Of a stretch of 64,000 bases of DNA, positions 42,941 to 54,888 are shown one piece after another. How positions within the stretch are numbered: position 1 is the first letter of the stretch; the number at the start of each line of letters is the position of its first letter. Location: positions 1 to 64,000 of the forward strand of contig BBFE01000004.1 of NCBI GenBank assembly GCA_001313085.1. Direction: 5' to 3'. The notes under the pieces were generated by a model. That model worked only from the letters and a program-made list of their open reading frames with translations. It was not told the origin of the DNA and did not search any database. A program made the position numbers and the translations under genes. The DNA is from Paenibacillus sp. JCM 18996 (GTDB lineage Bacteria > Bacillota > Bacilli > Paenibacillales > NBRC-103111).

Positions 42941-44433
42941 ATGTTAAAAGTTAAACCTTATCAATTTTGGTTTGTAACCGGAAGCCAGCACTTATACGGT
43001 CCCGAAACATTGAAGCAGGTGGAAGAGCATTCGAGAACGATCTCGGAAGGCTTGGATCGGGACGACGCGATTCATTTCAAGCTTGTATTCAAGCCCGTAT
43101 TGACAACACCGGATTCGATTCGCAGATTGGTGCTCGAAGCGAATGCGGATGACGAGTGCGCGGGCCTCGTTACATGGATGCACACTTTCTCTCCGGCCAA
43201 AATGTGGATCGCCGGTCTGTCGCAGCTGCAGAAGCCTCTGCTGCACCTGGCGACGCAGTACGACCGCGACATTCCGTGGGAATCGATCGACATGGATTAC
43301 ATGAACTTGAACCAGGCGGCGCACGGCGACCGCGAATACGGCTTTATCGGCGCGCGTATGGGGATCTCCCGCAAAGTCGTGTTCGGCTATTGGGAAGACG
43401 CTCAGGTCCGCCGCCGCATCGGAGGCTGGATGAGCACCGCCGCCGCTTTTGCCGAAAGCCGTAATCTCAAGGTCGCGCGTTTTTGGCGATAATATGCGCC
43501 AGGTAGCCGTCACCGAAGGAGATAAAGTGGAGGCGCAGATCCAGTTCGGCTGGTCCGTCAACGGCTATGGTGTGGGCGATCTGGTGGAGCGGGTGAACTC
43601 CGTCTCCGAACAAGAACTGAATCGTCTGATGGACGAATACGCGGAGCTGTACGAAATTGTGGCGGAAGGTCAAAAAAGAGGATTCGGTGCGCGAATCTGT
43701 CCGTTACCAGGCGCGGATCGAATTGGGATTGAAATCTTTTCTTGAAGAGGGCGGGTTCGGAGCGTTTACAACAACCTTCGAAGACCTGCACGGACTTAAG
43801 CAGCTACCAGGTCTTGCCGTGCAACGCCTTATGGGCCAAGGCTACGGTTTCGGGGGGGAAGGCGATTGGAAGACCGCCGCTCTTGTGCGGCTCATGAAAA
43901 TTATCGCCGGCAATGAAGGCACCTCCTTCATGGAAGATTACACTTACCATCTGGATCCGAACAATGAGCTCGTACTGGGAGCCCACATGCTGGAGATTTG
44001 TCCGACGATCGCGGCGAACAAACCGAGGCTCGAGGTGTATCCGCTCGGCATCGGCGGCAAGGAAGATCCGGCCCGCATGGTATTTGACGGCAGATCGGGG
44101 GCAGCGATTAATGCGTCGATCATCGATTTGGGCGGCCGCTTCCGGCTGCTTGTCAACGAAGTGGTTGCTGTGCAGCCGCAGATCGCTCTGCCGAAGCTTC
44201 CGGTAGCGCGCGTGCTGTGGAAGGTGCTGCCGAACCTGAAGGATGGCGTGGAAGCATGGATAAATGCCGGCGGCGCCCATCATACCGGGTTCTCCTATGT
44301 CGTGACAACCGAACAAATGACGGATTTCGCCGAAATGGCGGGAATTGAATGTGTGCTCATTAATAAAGATACGACTCCGCTTGCTTTCCGCAATGAACTT
44401 AGATTGAATGATATGGCTTGGAGGCTGCGGTAA
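42941..44433 (+). CDS. araA: L-arabinose isomerase
   Basis: Manganese-dependent isomerase converting L-arabinose to L-ribulose, about 497 residues. N-terminal [19 protein letters not shown] is diagnostic. The metal and catalytic region includes [32 protein letters not shown] (Glu), [13 protein letters not shown] (His) and [10 protein letters not shown] (His). AAAAGGAGG precedes ATG 42941. Breaks: T5 for T4 at 43480-43484 (true [12 protein letters not shown]) and one extra A at 43672-43677. Operon order here is araD-araB-araA, unlike araA-araB-araD in B. subtilis. Confidence 0.94.
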
Positions 44434-44459
44434 TAATACGGCGACTTAAGCTGAATAAA

Positions 44460-44495
44460 GCTTGCCTGCCGCCTGCCCTGCGGGCGGCAGCAAGC
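44460..44495 (+). other. Hairpin between araA and abfA
   Basis: GCTTGCCTGCCGCCTGCCC pairs with GGGCGGCAGCAAGC around a TGC loop, a very stable GC stem. There is no T-run after it, so it is more likely an mRNA-stability or attenuation element than a full terminator. Confidence 0.6.
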
Positions 44496-44610
44496 AAGCT
44501 CGTTAACGGCAGGGGCTTACAAGGACTTGCCTTCAATAATTTTGTATTCAACCAAAGGCGGGCAATAAGCGGTGCGGGTTTCCATTTGCCTGACCCAAGA
44601 ATCCTATTGA

Positions 44611-46157
<1,547 letters not shown>

Positions 46158-46212
46158 CCGATGTCTCTGTATCCAGGCATCACAATAGCATTTGATTTGC
46201 CGTGAGCATTAA

Positions 46213-46245
46213 GGGAGGCGCCGGGCTTCGGCCCGCTGCCTCTCC
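46213..46245 (+). terminator. Hairpin after abfA
   Basis: GGGAGGCGCCGGGC / GCCCGCTGCCTCTCC around TTCG, a 13-14 bp GC-rich stem with a UUCG-type tetraloop. No strong T-run directly after, so termination may be partial. Confidence 0.6.
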
Positions 46246-46271
46246 AATGGCGGACGCGTGATCAGCGCATG

Positions 46272-46600
46272 CTTTTTTTAACCAATGCCTCAAGCACTTC
46301 GACGTTGTCGGCATGGCCAACTTCGCCCCGACGGTTAATGCGCGCGGATCGATTTACGCGCATAAAGGAGGCATCGTTCTTCGTTCAACGTATTTTGTGT
46401 TCCTGCTCTACACCCGGCTGATGGGGGATACCGTGATCGACTCGTGGATGCCGGAAAACGAGGTTGATTTTGAGGTGGAGCATCGCGGGGAACGGTTGAA
46501 CGTACCGGCCATAGATATGATTGCCACAAAGGTTTCGGCAACCGGCCGCGTCAGCGTGTCTATCGGTATACGTGTTAGTGCTCTCCTAAAGAGAAATTGC
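46272..46600 (+). pseudogene. Internal fragment of a second GH51 arabinofuranosidase
   Basis: Starts abruptly in NQCLKHFDVVGMANFAPTVN and continues YAHKGGIVLRSTYFVFLLY, TRLMGDTVIDSWMPENEV, VPAIDMIATKVSATGRVS, then loses similarity near 46575. This corresponds to the region after the nucleophile of GH51 enzymes (HFDVVGMANFAPTVNTRG). Both the catalytic front and the C-terminus are missing. A T7 run lies at its left border. It is not derived from the neighbouring abfA by simple duplication; the sequence differs. Confidence 0.75.
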
Positions 46601-46700
46601 GTTTATCTTTTAAGACAGCCCGGGTTCGATAACTTACCGAATGCGGGTTGACCTGTGTAAAGGGGCTGTAAAATAAAGGTATGGAAAAGGGGGAATCGGC

Positions 46701-47876
46701 ATGGCGGACATCTTGAATAAAATCAGGCAGGCGGCGGCAGGACTGGACGAGAATACCCGGAGAGCGATCGACATCGATATCATTGCTGTAGAATCCGGCG
46801 CGATCGGGCAGGTTGCCGCGTATTTGAAAGATAAGTCCTTTAAAAAAAGTGACGGTAGCGGCTGACGCTAACACTTATGAGGCTGCCGGCAGAATGTTGA
46901 TGGAGTCTTTTGCAGACGCCGGCATACCCGCTTATCTTACGCTCGTTGAGCCGGACCATCAGGCGACGTAATCGCCGATGAGCTTCAATCATTCAGCTCA
47001 TTCTCGACATGCAGCAGTGTTCGGCTGAGGTTGTGGTTGCGGTTGGTTCCGGTACAATTCATGATATCGCGAGATATTCCGCTTACACGGTGGGTGTCCC
47101 TTTCGTTTCAGTACCGACGGCGCGTCGGTCGACGGGTTCAATTCCAAAGGAGCGCCGATCATCATTCGCGGAGAAAAGAAAACGATTGCGGCTATCGGAC
47201 CGGATGCGATTTTCGCCGATCTGGACATATTGACAAAAGCGCCTGCAGCTATGGTGGCGGCCGGTTTTGGTGATATGCTCGGGAAGTATACGTCGCTTTT
47301 CGACTGGAAGTTCGGAAGCCTTACTGCCGGCGAGCCTTACTCGCAAACTGCGGCTGATATTACCAGAAACGCGCTGCAGATGTGCGTGGATCATGCAGAA
47401 AGCATAGCGAAGCGCGACGAAGACGGTATCCGCCTGCTTATAAGCGCGCTGATCGAGTCCGGCCTGGCCATGCTCCTGTTCGGGCAGTCGCATCCGGCGT
47501 CGGGTGCGGAACACCATTTATCGCATTATTGGGAAATGGAGTATATCCGTCTCGGCAAAAAAAGCAGCTGCTGCACGGAGCAAAGGTAGGCGCGGCCTGC
47601 GCGGAAATATCGGGGCTTTACCACCAAATAGCAAACGGCCAGGACAAACGTATAGCTGCATCAGCCAACTGGGAAGAGATTGAAAAGGAAATCCGTCAAA
47701 TTCCGGACCAGGAATCGCTCCGCGCACTGATTCGGACGGTTGGCGGCCCCGTTACTCCGCAAGCGCTCGGCGTGGACGATGAGCTATTGGCGCGCAGTTT
47801 GCGGGAGGCCCACCATGTCCGCCCTAACCGTCATACGCTGCTTCGGTCTTACAACGAAGTGGCCATTGTTCGTTAA
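46701..47876 (+). CDS. araM: Glycerol-1-phosphate dehydrogenase [NAD(P)+] AraM
   Basis: About 391 residues. Reduces dihydroxyacetone phosphate to sn-glycerol 1-phosphate, the bacterial EgsA/AraM enzyme. Rossmann-like [19 protein letters not shown], substrate region [20 protein letters not shown], metal ligands Asp in [17 protein letters not shown] and His residues in [14 protein letters not shown] and [12 protein letters not shown] 46701 follows AAAAGGGGGAA. Breaks: A7 46843-46849, one base near 46966, one base near 47128, A7 at 47560-47566. In B. subtilis araM lies inside the ara operon, which supports the name. Confidence 0.9.
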
Positions 47877-47995
47877 TAGTACTCACTCGCGGTTCGTTGC
47901 ACCGTATAAGTGGACAGGCCCGTTGTGCGATGGCCTGAGTGAACCTTGCTGTGCGCATCGGTATTTCTAATAGATTTGCTCACCTACTTAAAACG

Positions 47996-48037
47996 AAAGT
48001 AGACCGCCCCTCGACAAAGGAAAACGGTCTACTTTTC
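47996..48037 (+). terminator. Rho-independent terminator of the ara operon
   Basis: A perfect 11-bp stem AAAGTAGACCG / CGGTCTACTTT at 47996-48006 and 48025-48035, followed by TTC. Because of the A-rich 5' arm it could also work on the minus strand. Confidence 0.85.
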
Positions 48038-48095
48038 GGTAGCTAACCAACTTCTTTTGAAGCCTGCCGCCCTTAAAAGCGGCTGTCAACGAATT

Positions 48096-48126
48096 GGGAC
48101 GGTGTTACTAGCACCGTTCCTTTTTT
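48096..48126 (+). terminator. Second hairpin with T-run
   Basis: GGGACGGTG / CACCGTTCC around TTACTAG, followed by T6. The region 48038-48336 between araM and glmM otherwise shows no gene. It may be a tandem terminator or the leftover of a lost gene. Confidence 0.65.
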
Positions 48127-48336
48127 ACTGCTGATTAACCGTTCCTCACCCAAAAAAAACGTTAATTTGATGCCAGTGGTCGATACCTCAATTACACCAT
48201 ACCCAATTTATGGTCGCAATATTCCGCATCATCTTTCGGGAATATCTCTCGTAGCTGGCACCCACACACCTTCGAACACCCTAAATGACACTTTTTTTAC
48301 CAAGAGAACCTACATTTAATCGCGGTCGCTCATGTA

Positions 48337-49719
48337 TTAAACGGTGACAGCTTCTTCGAGCATTTCCCTTCTATGATCCCCTAACTCTTCACTAACGACA
48401 TGGGCAATTTGCTTCACATAGGCCTCCAGCTTGGCGGCATCGGGTCCCTCCACCATGATGCGAATCAAAGGCTCCGTTCCGGAAGGACGTACCAGCACGC
48501 GCCCCTCGTCCCCGAGTTTGGCCTGCACGGTCTCTATCGCGTTCCTGATGTCAGCATTCGACTCCCAACCTTGTTTGCTTGCTACCTTCACATTCACAAG
48601 CAGCTGCGGATATTTGCGCATGATTGTACGCAGCTCGCTTAAAGGTTTGCCGGTTTTGGCCATAACGCTTGCCAATTGAACGGCTGTCAGGATTCCGTCC
48701 CCTGTCGTGTTATGATGGAGCATAATAATATGGCCCGACTGCTCTCCACCCAAGACAAAGCCTCTTTCGCGCATGGATTCTATCACATAACGGTCTCCTA
48801 CAGACGTCTGGACTAATTTGATGTTTAAGGCTTTCATCGCTTTCACAAAGCCCACATTCGACATAACGGTCGTAACGACTGTGCGGTGGTCGAGCTGCCC
48901 TTCCTCCAGCAGATGACGGGCCAATATGGCAACCGTGTAGTCGCCGTCTACAAGCTCTCCGCTCTCATCGACTGCAATCAAGCGGTCAGCATCGCCGTCG
49001 AACGCAAGGCCCAACTGCGCCCCTTCCCTCAGGACGGCGTCCTGCAGGGCTTCCGGATGAGTAGATCCGCAATTGTCATTGATATTTAAGCCGTTCGGTT
49101 CTGTTGCCAATAGTACGAGATCCGCGCCTAAGGCCCGGAACACTGCCGGAGCAATGGAAGATGCGGCTCCATTCGCACAGTCCAAAACAATCTTCATCCC
49201 GTCCAGGCGTTCATGAATGCTTTGCTCCAGAAATTTTACATACAAATCGGCTGCGGCTTCACGATAGAAGATTCGTCCCACATCGGCGCCGGAAGGACGC
49301 GGCAGAGGGTCAGTCGGCTGATCCATCAATTCTTCAATCAGTTCCTCCATCTCATCGAGCAGCTTAAAACCGTCATGGCCGAAAAAAATTTTATCCCGTT
49401 GTCGGCCACCGGATTATGCGAAGCCGAGATCATCACACCGGCATCCGCTTGCAGCGTACGGACCAAATAAGCGACACCCGGAGTTGAAATGACGCCCACA
49501 CGAACGGCATGAACCCCCACCGAAAGGATGCCGGCGATTAATGCCGATTCTAACAAATCACCCGAAATACGGGTATCTTTACCCACTATGATCGATGCCT
49601 GTTTTTTTTCTTTTGGTTAACACAAAAGCGCCCGCACGCCCTAATTTATAAGCCAGCTCCGGAGTCAGCTCTTGATTGGCTACACCTCTTACACCATCCG
49701 TACCGAAATAAAGTCCCAC
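48337..49719 (-). CDS. glmM: Phosphoglucosamine mutase
   Basis: Interconverts glucosamine 6-phosphate and glucosamine 1-phosphate for peptidoglycan precursor synthesis; essential in Firmicutes. About 460 codons in the reconstruction. Start GTG 49719 (GGGGAATGAATCA upstream) reads [20 protein letters not shown]. Active-site Ser loop is [14 protein letters not shown]; magnesium loop [14 protein letters not shown]; sugar loop [10 protein letters not shown]; phosphate loop [15 protein letters not shown]. Breaks: A8 for A7 near 49601-49608 and one extra base near 49381-49388 (true [14 protein letters not shown]). That such a gene is broken argues for sequence error, not decay. Neighbours cdaA/ybbR, common upstream of glmM, are not found here. 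Confidence 0.93.
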
Positions 49720-49739
49720 TGATTCATTCCCCTTTTCTT

Positions 49740-50132
49740 AAAATAGATTGGTTTTCAGCATGCTCAGGTACAAGCAGACTCTCTCTGGCGAGGTGACCGG
49801 TGTCTATGTACATGCTTGATTGTACCATAGCGTTCGTTATATAGAATGGTCCCAATGTATTATTTTGCTTAAAGTTCTATTAAGAATAGATAAAAAATGA
49901 CATGAGATACCTCTCATCGACAGAATGATTCGACACCCGCAGGCAGGTATTTGGTCCCATTCCGCTTCCAGGAAGCGCATCTTTTGCAGGCCGGTGTTGA
50001 TTGTATGTGGGGTTTACAGAAATTTAAAAAAAATATTTTTTATTTATTGAATAAATACTACAAGATTTGAGTCATTTTTTTTAACTTGTGGGCTTATACT
50101 TAAATTATTAACATTTTCTTAATATGACCTCC
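49740..50132. other. AT-rich intergenic region between divergent genes
   Basis: About 390 bp with glmM upstream sequence on the left and the leader of the secreted protein gene on the right. Very AT-rich at 50020-50125. No gene or clear promoter pair recognised. Confidence 0.4.
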
Positions 50133-50200
50133 GGACAGGGGGGCGGAACCCCAGGACGAGAACAACGGTCCATGGGTGAAAGAGGAATGGATACGCAAAA
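50133..50200 (+). promoter_or_regulatory. Structured leader, possible c-di-AMP riboswitch-like element
   Basis: GGAC (50133-50136) can pair with GTCC (50168-50171), enclosing a GGGG-CGGAA-CCCC hairpin (50140-50152); then comes CATGGGTGAA and AGAGGAATGGATA. The order of a G-rich hairpin followed by GGGUGAA recalls part of the ydaO/yuaA c-di-AMP riboswitch, which often precedes cell-wall genes in Paenibacilli. The 3' half (GCUAACYUCGUAAGC) is not seen, so at best it is a partial element. Confidence 0.25.
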
Positions 50201-50221
50201 AATTTGAGAGGAGGATTTGGC

Positions 50222-52500
50222 ATGGCAGTCAGAGCGATTAGAGGTAACCTTTTGTGCAAATGTATGGCGTTATTGGTGGCATTTGCGCTTCTGCTCCCGG
50301 GGGGATTGTTTCATCCTTCCAAAACGCTCGCGGCAGGAGGAGTGACGATCGATTCACATTCAAATGGCAGCCCAGTCCCGGTCGGAATTGTCAAGGTTTC
50401 AGGAAGTTATACGAATGCATACGACGTCAAGCTTTTTTTTATCAATGCGGAAAAAAAACGGGTAGACGTCCACATGGTTGATCCCAACGGACACGACACG
50501 GGAACCTGGTATTACGATTTGGACACCAGTGCCTATGACGGCAAAATTGAAATTGTCGCCTTGGCGATCGATACGGTCACCCGGTACGGGATATGGTCGC
50601 CTTTTGTCAATTTACAGGTGGACAATGCAGCCGCGAATATACCTGCAGTCTCAATCTGGAATCCTTCGGATGGAGCTTCCGTAAGCGGCATCGTGCCCGT
50701 TAAGGTATCGGTCCAGGCAAGAAATCCGGTGAGCTACGTGCAGGTCAGGGTAAACGGAGGGCAGTGGCGTCCAGCGATAAAAAAACGGAAGCTCCTATGT
50801 ATTCAACTGGAACACATCGGGCATCGGCGACAAAACCTGCAGTATCGAAGCCAGAGCCTTCGATTCGATGGGGAACATCGGCAGGAGCCTGACCGCTTAC
50901 GCCAACGTCGGAAAGGGAACGCATGAGCAGGGCAAGGCAGCGAAGCAAGACCGCGCGATGTGGATATGGGAGCTTTCGGCGTATAATCTGCTTCTCAATC
51001 CCGGTTCCAGAACCATCCTGGATACAATGGCGAAGGATACGGCCTCTTTTAACTCGAATCCGGTCACGACCTTATATTTCGCGGTTGGCCAATACGGGGA
51101 TAGAGCAATATTGGAGGACGATCCGGCCAAAGTCCGTAATTTTATAGCCTGGGCCCACAACAAGGCTATAAGGTGCAGGCCTTGATTGCAGGCAACACGA
51201 CACCCGCCGCTTTCGGAACATACAGCCGGTATCACGACAGGGCGGTTAGACTGATGGAGCAGCTGATCAACTATAACATCGCATCCGGTTCCAACGAAAA
51301 AATTCGATGGCGTCAACGTGGATATCGAACCGTACATTGTACCCGAGTTTGCCGCCCAGGGCGCATCCATACAAACCCAATACCTGGACGGCCTGAGCAA
51401 AATGATTCAAAGAAGAAATGCATCCGGATTGTACTTGCCGTTCGGGCCCGCCATTCCCAAATGGTTCGATTCGCAAACCTTTAACCTTACCTGGAATGGC
51501 TCTACGAAGGTGCTATCCCAGCATGTGCAGGATATAAGCGATTACATTGCGATTATGGATTACAGGGACACGGCGGACGGACCGGCCGGAATTATCCAGG
51601 GCGCGAAGGACGAGATCGATTATGCTAACGCTATAGGCAAAAAAGAACTCCGTTATCATAGGCGTGGAAACGTTAGACATTGCGGACGGCGGGGATCCTG
51701 CAACGATCACCTTCCGTGAAGAGGGCAGGACGTATATGGAGGGCGAGCTGAGAAAAGTATACGCGGCATACGGCGGCAATGCGGCTTTCGGAGGAATTGC
51801 GATGCACCATTACGATTCCATCCTCGCTCTTCCGTCGGATTGGAGCCAAACCGGCAGTTTATGGCTTCCCCCTGCGGACTCTATAGCTCCTTCAGCGGTC
51901 ACAGCGGACCCGGAAGCCGCCGTTTTCGATTTTCAGAGAATCGATCTCCATTATGGAAGAGCGTACGATAATATGGATGTGGACCATTATAACATCTACC
52001 GGGGATTGGCCACCGGATTTTCGCCGGGACCGTCCAACCTCGCCGGCAGTACAAAAGAAACCGATTTCCAGGATGCAGGTCTGCTGCCGAATACCACTTA
52101 TTATTATAAAGTAGCCGCGGTGGACGCCAGAGGCAATGTCGGGCCCGTTTCGGGAGAAGCCTCGGCAACGACGGGAACGACCACACTGAAACCGATGATC
52201 ATTGACGGCATGTCCGTCTCTTACACCGGGACTAATGCCACGGTTACCTTAAGGGTAGTGGATAAAAAAAAGACGAAAGCGGGAATTACAGCCGCGGTGC
52301 ACGGACGGTTTACTTCCTCGGGCGGCAGCTATGTCAACATTACCACGGCGCCGGACGGTTCGGCGAGCGCCTCCTCCGAAGCGATTGCGAGCGGCCTTCA
52401 GGTTGGTTTCGAGCCAAAGCGTGTAATGGCGGACGGATATTATTGGGCGCAGGCTTACGATAACCCGCACACTGCGGTGCTTTTCAAGACTTCCCCGTAA
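50222..52500 (+). CDS. Large secreted protein with GH-like barrel and fibronectin type III domain
   Basis: About 755 residues. GGAGG precedes ATG 50222; signal peptide CMALLVAFALLLPGGLF and then KTLAAGGVTIDSH with likely cleavage after TLAA. Two Ig-like domains follow (PVPVGIVKVSGSYTNAYDV; VSIWNPSDGASVSGIVPVKV), then a barrel-like region with ALIAGNTTPAAFG, KFDGVNVDIEPYIVPEF (a GH18-like DxxxDxE pattern) and IAIMDYRDTADG, and a FnIII domain (DVDHYNIYRG, PNTTYYYKVAAVDARGNVG). Breaks: T8 50432-50439, A8 50451-50458, A6 near 50779, near 51160, A6 51297-51302, A6 near 51641. Probably an extracellular glycan-acting or glycan-binding protein; the exact family is unknown. Confidence 0.65.
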
Positions 52501-52808
52501 GCGGCCGCTGCACAAACAACATCAAAGGCGGGGAAAAAAGTTTAGCGGTTCAAACTTGGCTTCCAAGTGCCGCAGTATAAACCGCCGACTGTTCAGCCAG
52601 AGGCGCATGGAGCATCCGTGCGCCTGATTTCAGTGTGTCGACATGATTCAAAAAAATTAAATTACCATCTTTTCTATTGCAACTATATCAGTAAAAGTAG
52701 GAGTGTTTTCGCGGATAATCCGAACTGTTCAATTTATTTTGCAGGAATCATTGCCGGGACGGTTTGGCTGTGGTATGTATAAGATAACAATCGCAGGGAG
52801 TGGATGAT
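52501..52808. other. Intergenic region, nothing assigned
   Basis: About 300 bp after the secreted protein. A frame of about 70 codons from 52567 lacks a ribosome site and family. No hairpin with T-run found. Confidence 0.35.
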
Positions 52809-54199
52809 ATGGCGGGTTGGGAAGGTCTGGCCGAGTTATTGCGCTTGGAGGTCGTTCAGCGGCGGGAGGAAGGCTGCAAGGTCGACGGGTTTATTGAAAG
52901 GGTGGAGGAAGCGAAAGAGGATGAGGGCCGGTTAATGGAGGTGTACGAGCAGCTGCGGCAGTTGGAGGTGGACGAATCATTTCCTTTTTTTCGGAGCCTT
53001 CCGAGCTGCAGGAAATCCGGTCCCAGCGTCCGGCCGGTCCGAGGAAACTCCCGCTCGAGCTGTCGGAGAAGGAGCTGCTTGACAAGTTTCATGGCGCTTG
53101 GTTGGGAAGGTCGGTGGGGTGCGCGCTCGGCAAGCCGCTTGAGGTGCCGTGCTTCATGAAAGGGTCGGAAGGACGTCCGGGTTGGAAAAATGTGCAGCTG
53201 TGGTTCGAAGGCGCGGAAGCCTGGCCGATTCGCGATTATACGCCTTCATCTTCCCGCGCGAGCGAGGCCTTTAACCTGAAGTTTCCCCATTTGAGCGCGA
53301 AGAGCGAAAGGGGGAACATCCGCTTCATGGAAAGCGATGACGATATAAGATATACGGTGCTCGGAATGATTTTGCTTGAGGAAAAGGGTACCGACTGGAG
53401 TACCTGGGATATCGGCAAGCTTTGGCACAGCCACCTCGCTTACAGCCAGGTTTGTACGGCGGAGACGCAGGCATTTTTTTTGAATTTCGCGCAGGTCACT
53501 TCCCACATGGAAACGAGCGTGCCCGACGATTGGGAACAGAAAAAAGCACTGGGTGCGAGCTTATTTAAACCCTTACAGGGAATGGATCGGAGCGCAAATC
53601 CGGGCGGACGGACTGGCTTACGGTTCGGCCGGGAACCCGCAGCTGGCAGCGGAGCTCGCTTGGCGGGACGCTTCTTTCTCTCATGTGAAAAAAACGGAAT
53701 ATACGGCGAAATGTTCACAGCAGCAATGATTGCGGCCGCTTTCGTGGAGACGGACCCGCGCAAGCTGGTGGAAATAGGGCTCAGCGAAATCCCGACTCAA
53801 AGCCGTTTGGCTCACGATATTCGAAAAGCAGTAGAAATTGCAGGCCTGGCGAAGGATCAACTGGAGCTGGTAGAGAAGGTGTGGGACGCGTTTAAACATT
53901 ACCATGAGGTTCATACAAACAATAATGCCGCTTTAGTGGTCGCGTCGCTCGTATTTGCCGAAGGAGATTTTGAAAAGGCCATAACGACAGCTGTTCTCGG
54001 AGGTTGGGATACGGATTGCAACGGAGCGACCGTCGGGTCCATTATGGGGGCGATGCTGGGTGCCGGCCAATTGCCGGAAAGCTGGACTTCCAAGCTTAAT
54101 GATACCCTCTACGCTGAGTTCAGCGGGTTTCATCCGATCGCCATCTCGGAATGCGCCCGGCGAAGCTACGAAGTATTCCGCAAAATCAATCCTGTTTGA
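52809..54199 (+). CDS. ADP-ribosylglycohydrolase-family protein
   Basis: About 460 residues, DraG/ADP-ribosylhydrolase fold. The catalytic core begins DKFHGAWLGRSVGCALGKPL, has the metal motif FMESDDDIRYTVLG (Asp cluster), and ends with GGWDTDCNGATVGSIMGAMLG, another metal-binding motif. An N-terminal helical extension of about 80 residues is Glu/Arg rich. ATG 52809 has good spacing from CAGGGAG; GTG 52800 is an alternative. Breaks: T7 52984-52990 (true SFPFSEPSELQEI), near 53098, T8 53474-53481, A6 53540-53545, near 53582-53610, A6 53688-53693. Substrate unknown; may remove ADP-ribose or cleave related N-glycosides. Not linked to an obvious operon. Confidence 0.8.
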
Positions 54200-54210
54200 C
54201 GCAGGACACG

Positions 54211-54240
54211 AAATCGGAGGCGCATACTCCGATTTTTTTT
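54211..54240 (+). terminator. Rho-independent terminator
   Basis: Perfect 9-bp stem AAATCGGAG / CTCCGATTT with loop GCGCATA and T8; 11 nt after the ADP-ribosylglycohydrolase stop. Confidence 0.9.
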
Positions 54241-54324
54241 ACATTATAGATGGGGGAGCATTAGGGTTTCCCTTTTCGCGCCGCTTTAAAGTCAGATACA
54301 TATATAAGTCCAACTAAAGCTTGA

Positions 54325-54545
54325 AACGGTCGCTTATGCCTCAAGCAACAGGAAAGTTCAGCTAGAGTTTGGAATGGATACGGTTACGCATCAAGCAACT
54401 GGAAAAGCTCCATCTAATCTGCTTTCTTATATTTACGTATTGGATCTAACGGGATTTTCTCCATGTAATTGGGCACTTTGTCCCTACAGGAAACGTTTTC
54501 ACATCATTAACTGGAGCTTTTCCAGCAAAAGTCTCCTGAAGATCG
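54325..54545 (+). repeat. Dispersed intergenic repeat, copy B
   Basis: Aligns with 27610-27787 (shared blocks CTAATCTGCTTTCTT, TTAACTGGAGCTTTTCC, GCAAAA). It starts with two tandem imperfect units: CTTATGCCTCAAGCAACAGG at 54332-54351 and GTTACGCATCAAGCAACTGG at 54382-54401. No coding potential. Directly followed by a 5'-truncated coding remnant. Confidence 0.65.
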
Positions 54546-54599
54546 CATCCGGGCAAGATTAGCGGGACGTTTTCCAGTTAGTCTTGTATGCGATTTTAG

Positions 54600-54720
54600 C
54601 AAAAAAGAAGAATCAATGACACCAAGGAAATTTCCCGAATATGCAATATATCTGAGGTTCAAGTAAGTGCAGCCTTACAATTGTTGGCCTGCAAGAATTT
54701 AATTCCTGATGCTGGTTGAT
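54600..54720 (+). pseudogene. C-terminal remnant of an unknown protein
   Basis: Reads INDTKEISRICNISEVQVS then AALQLLACKNLIPDAG to TGA 54718-54720, preceded in frame by a stop at 54594-54596 and by the dispersed repeat. The helix-rich sequence (EISRICNISEVQVSAALQLL) could be a winged-helix end. A terminator follows, which supports it being a real gene end. Confidence 0.35.
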
Positions 54721-54747
54721 GAAAGAAATTGGCAGCAACCATCTGTG

Positions 54748-54790
54748 AAAAAAAGAGTCAATCGGTATTACCGTCATGACTCTTTTTTTG
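54748..54790 (+). terminator. Strong bidirectional hairpin
   Basis: A7GAGTCA (54748-54760) pairs with TGACTCT7 (54777-54789), a 13-bp perfect inverted repeat. Terminates the remnant on the plus strand and possibly the minus-strand gene ending at 54889. Confidence 0.8.
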
Positions 54791-54888
54791 ATGCTCAAGC
54801 TTCCCGGTTTTACCGTTCCAAAATCCTAAGCGGCCCCGGGAAAAAAAATGTCCGGGTATCAGGTGAAGCATTCTCAATGTGTAGTACG

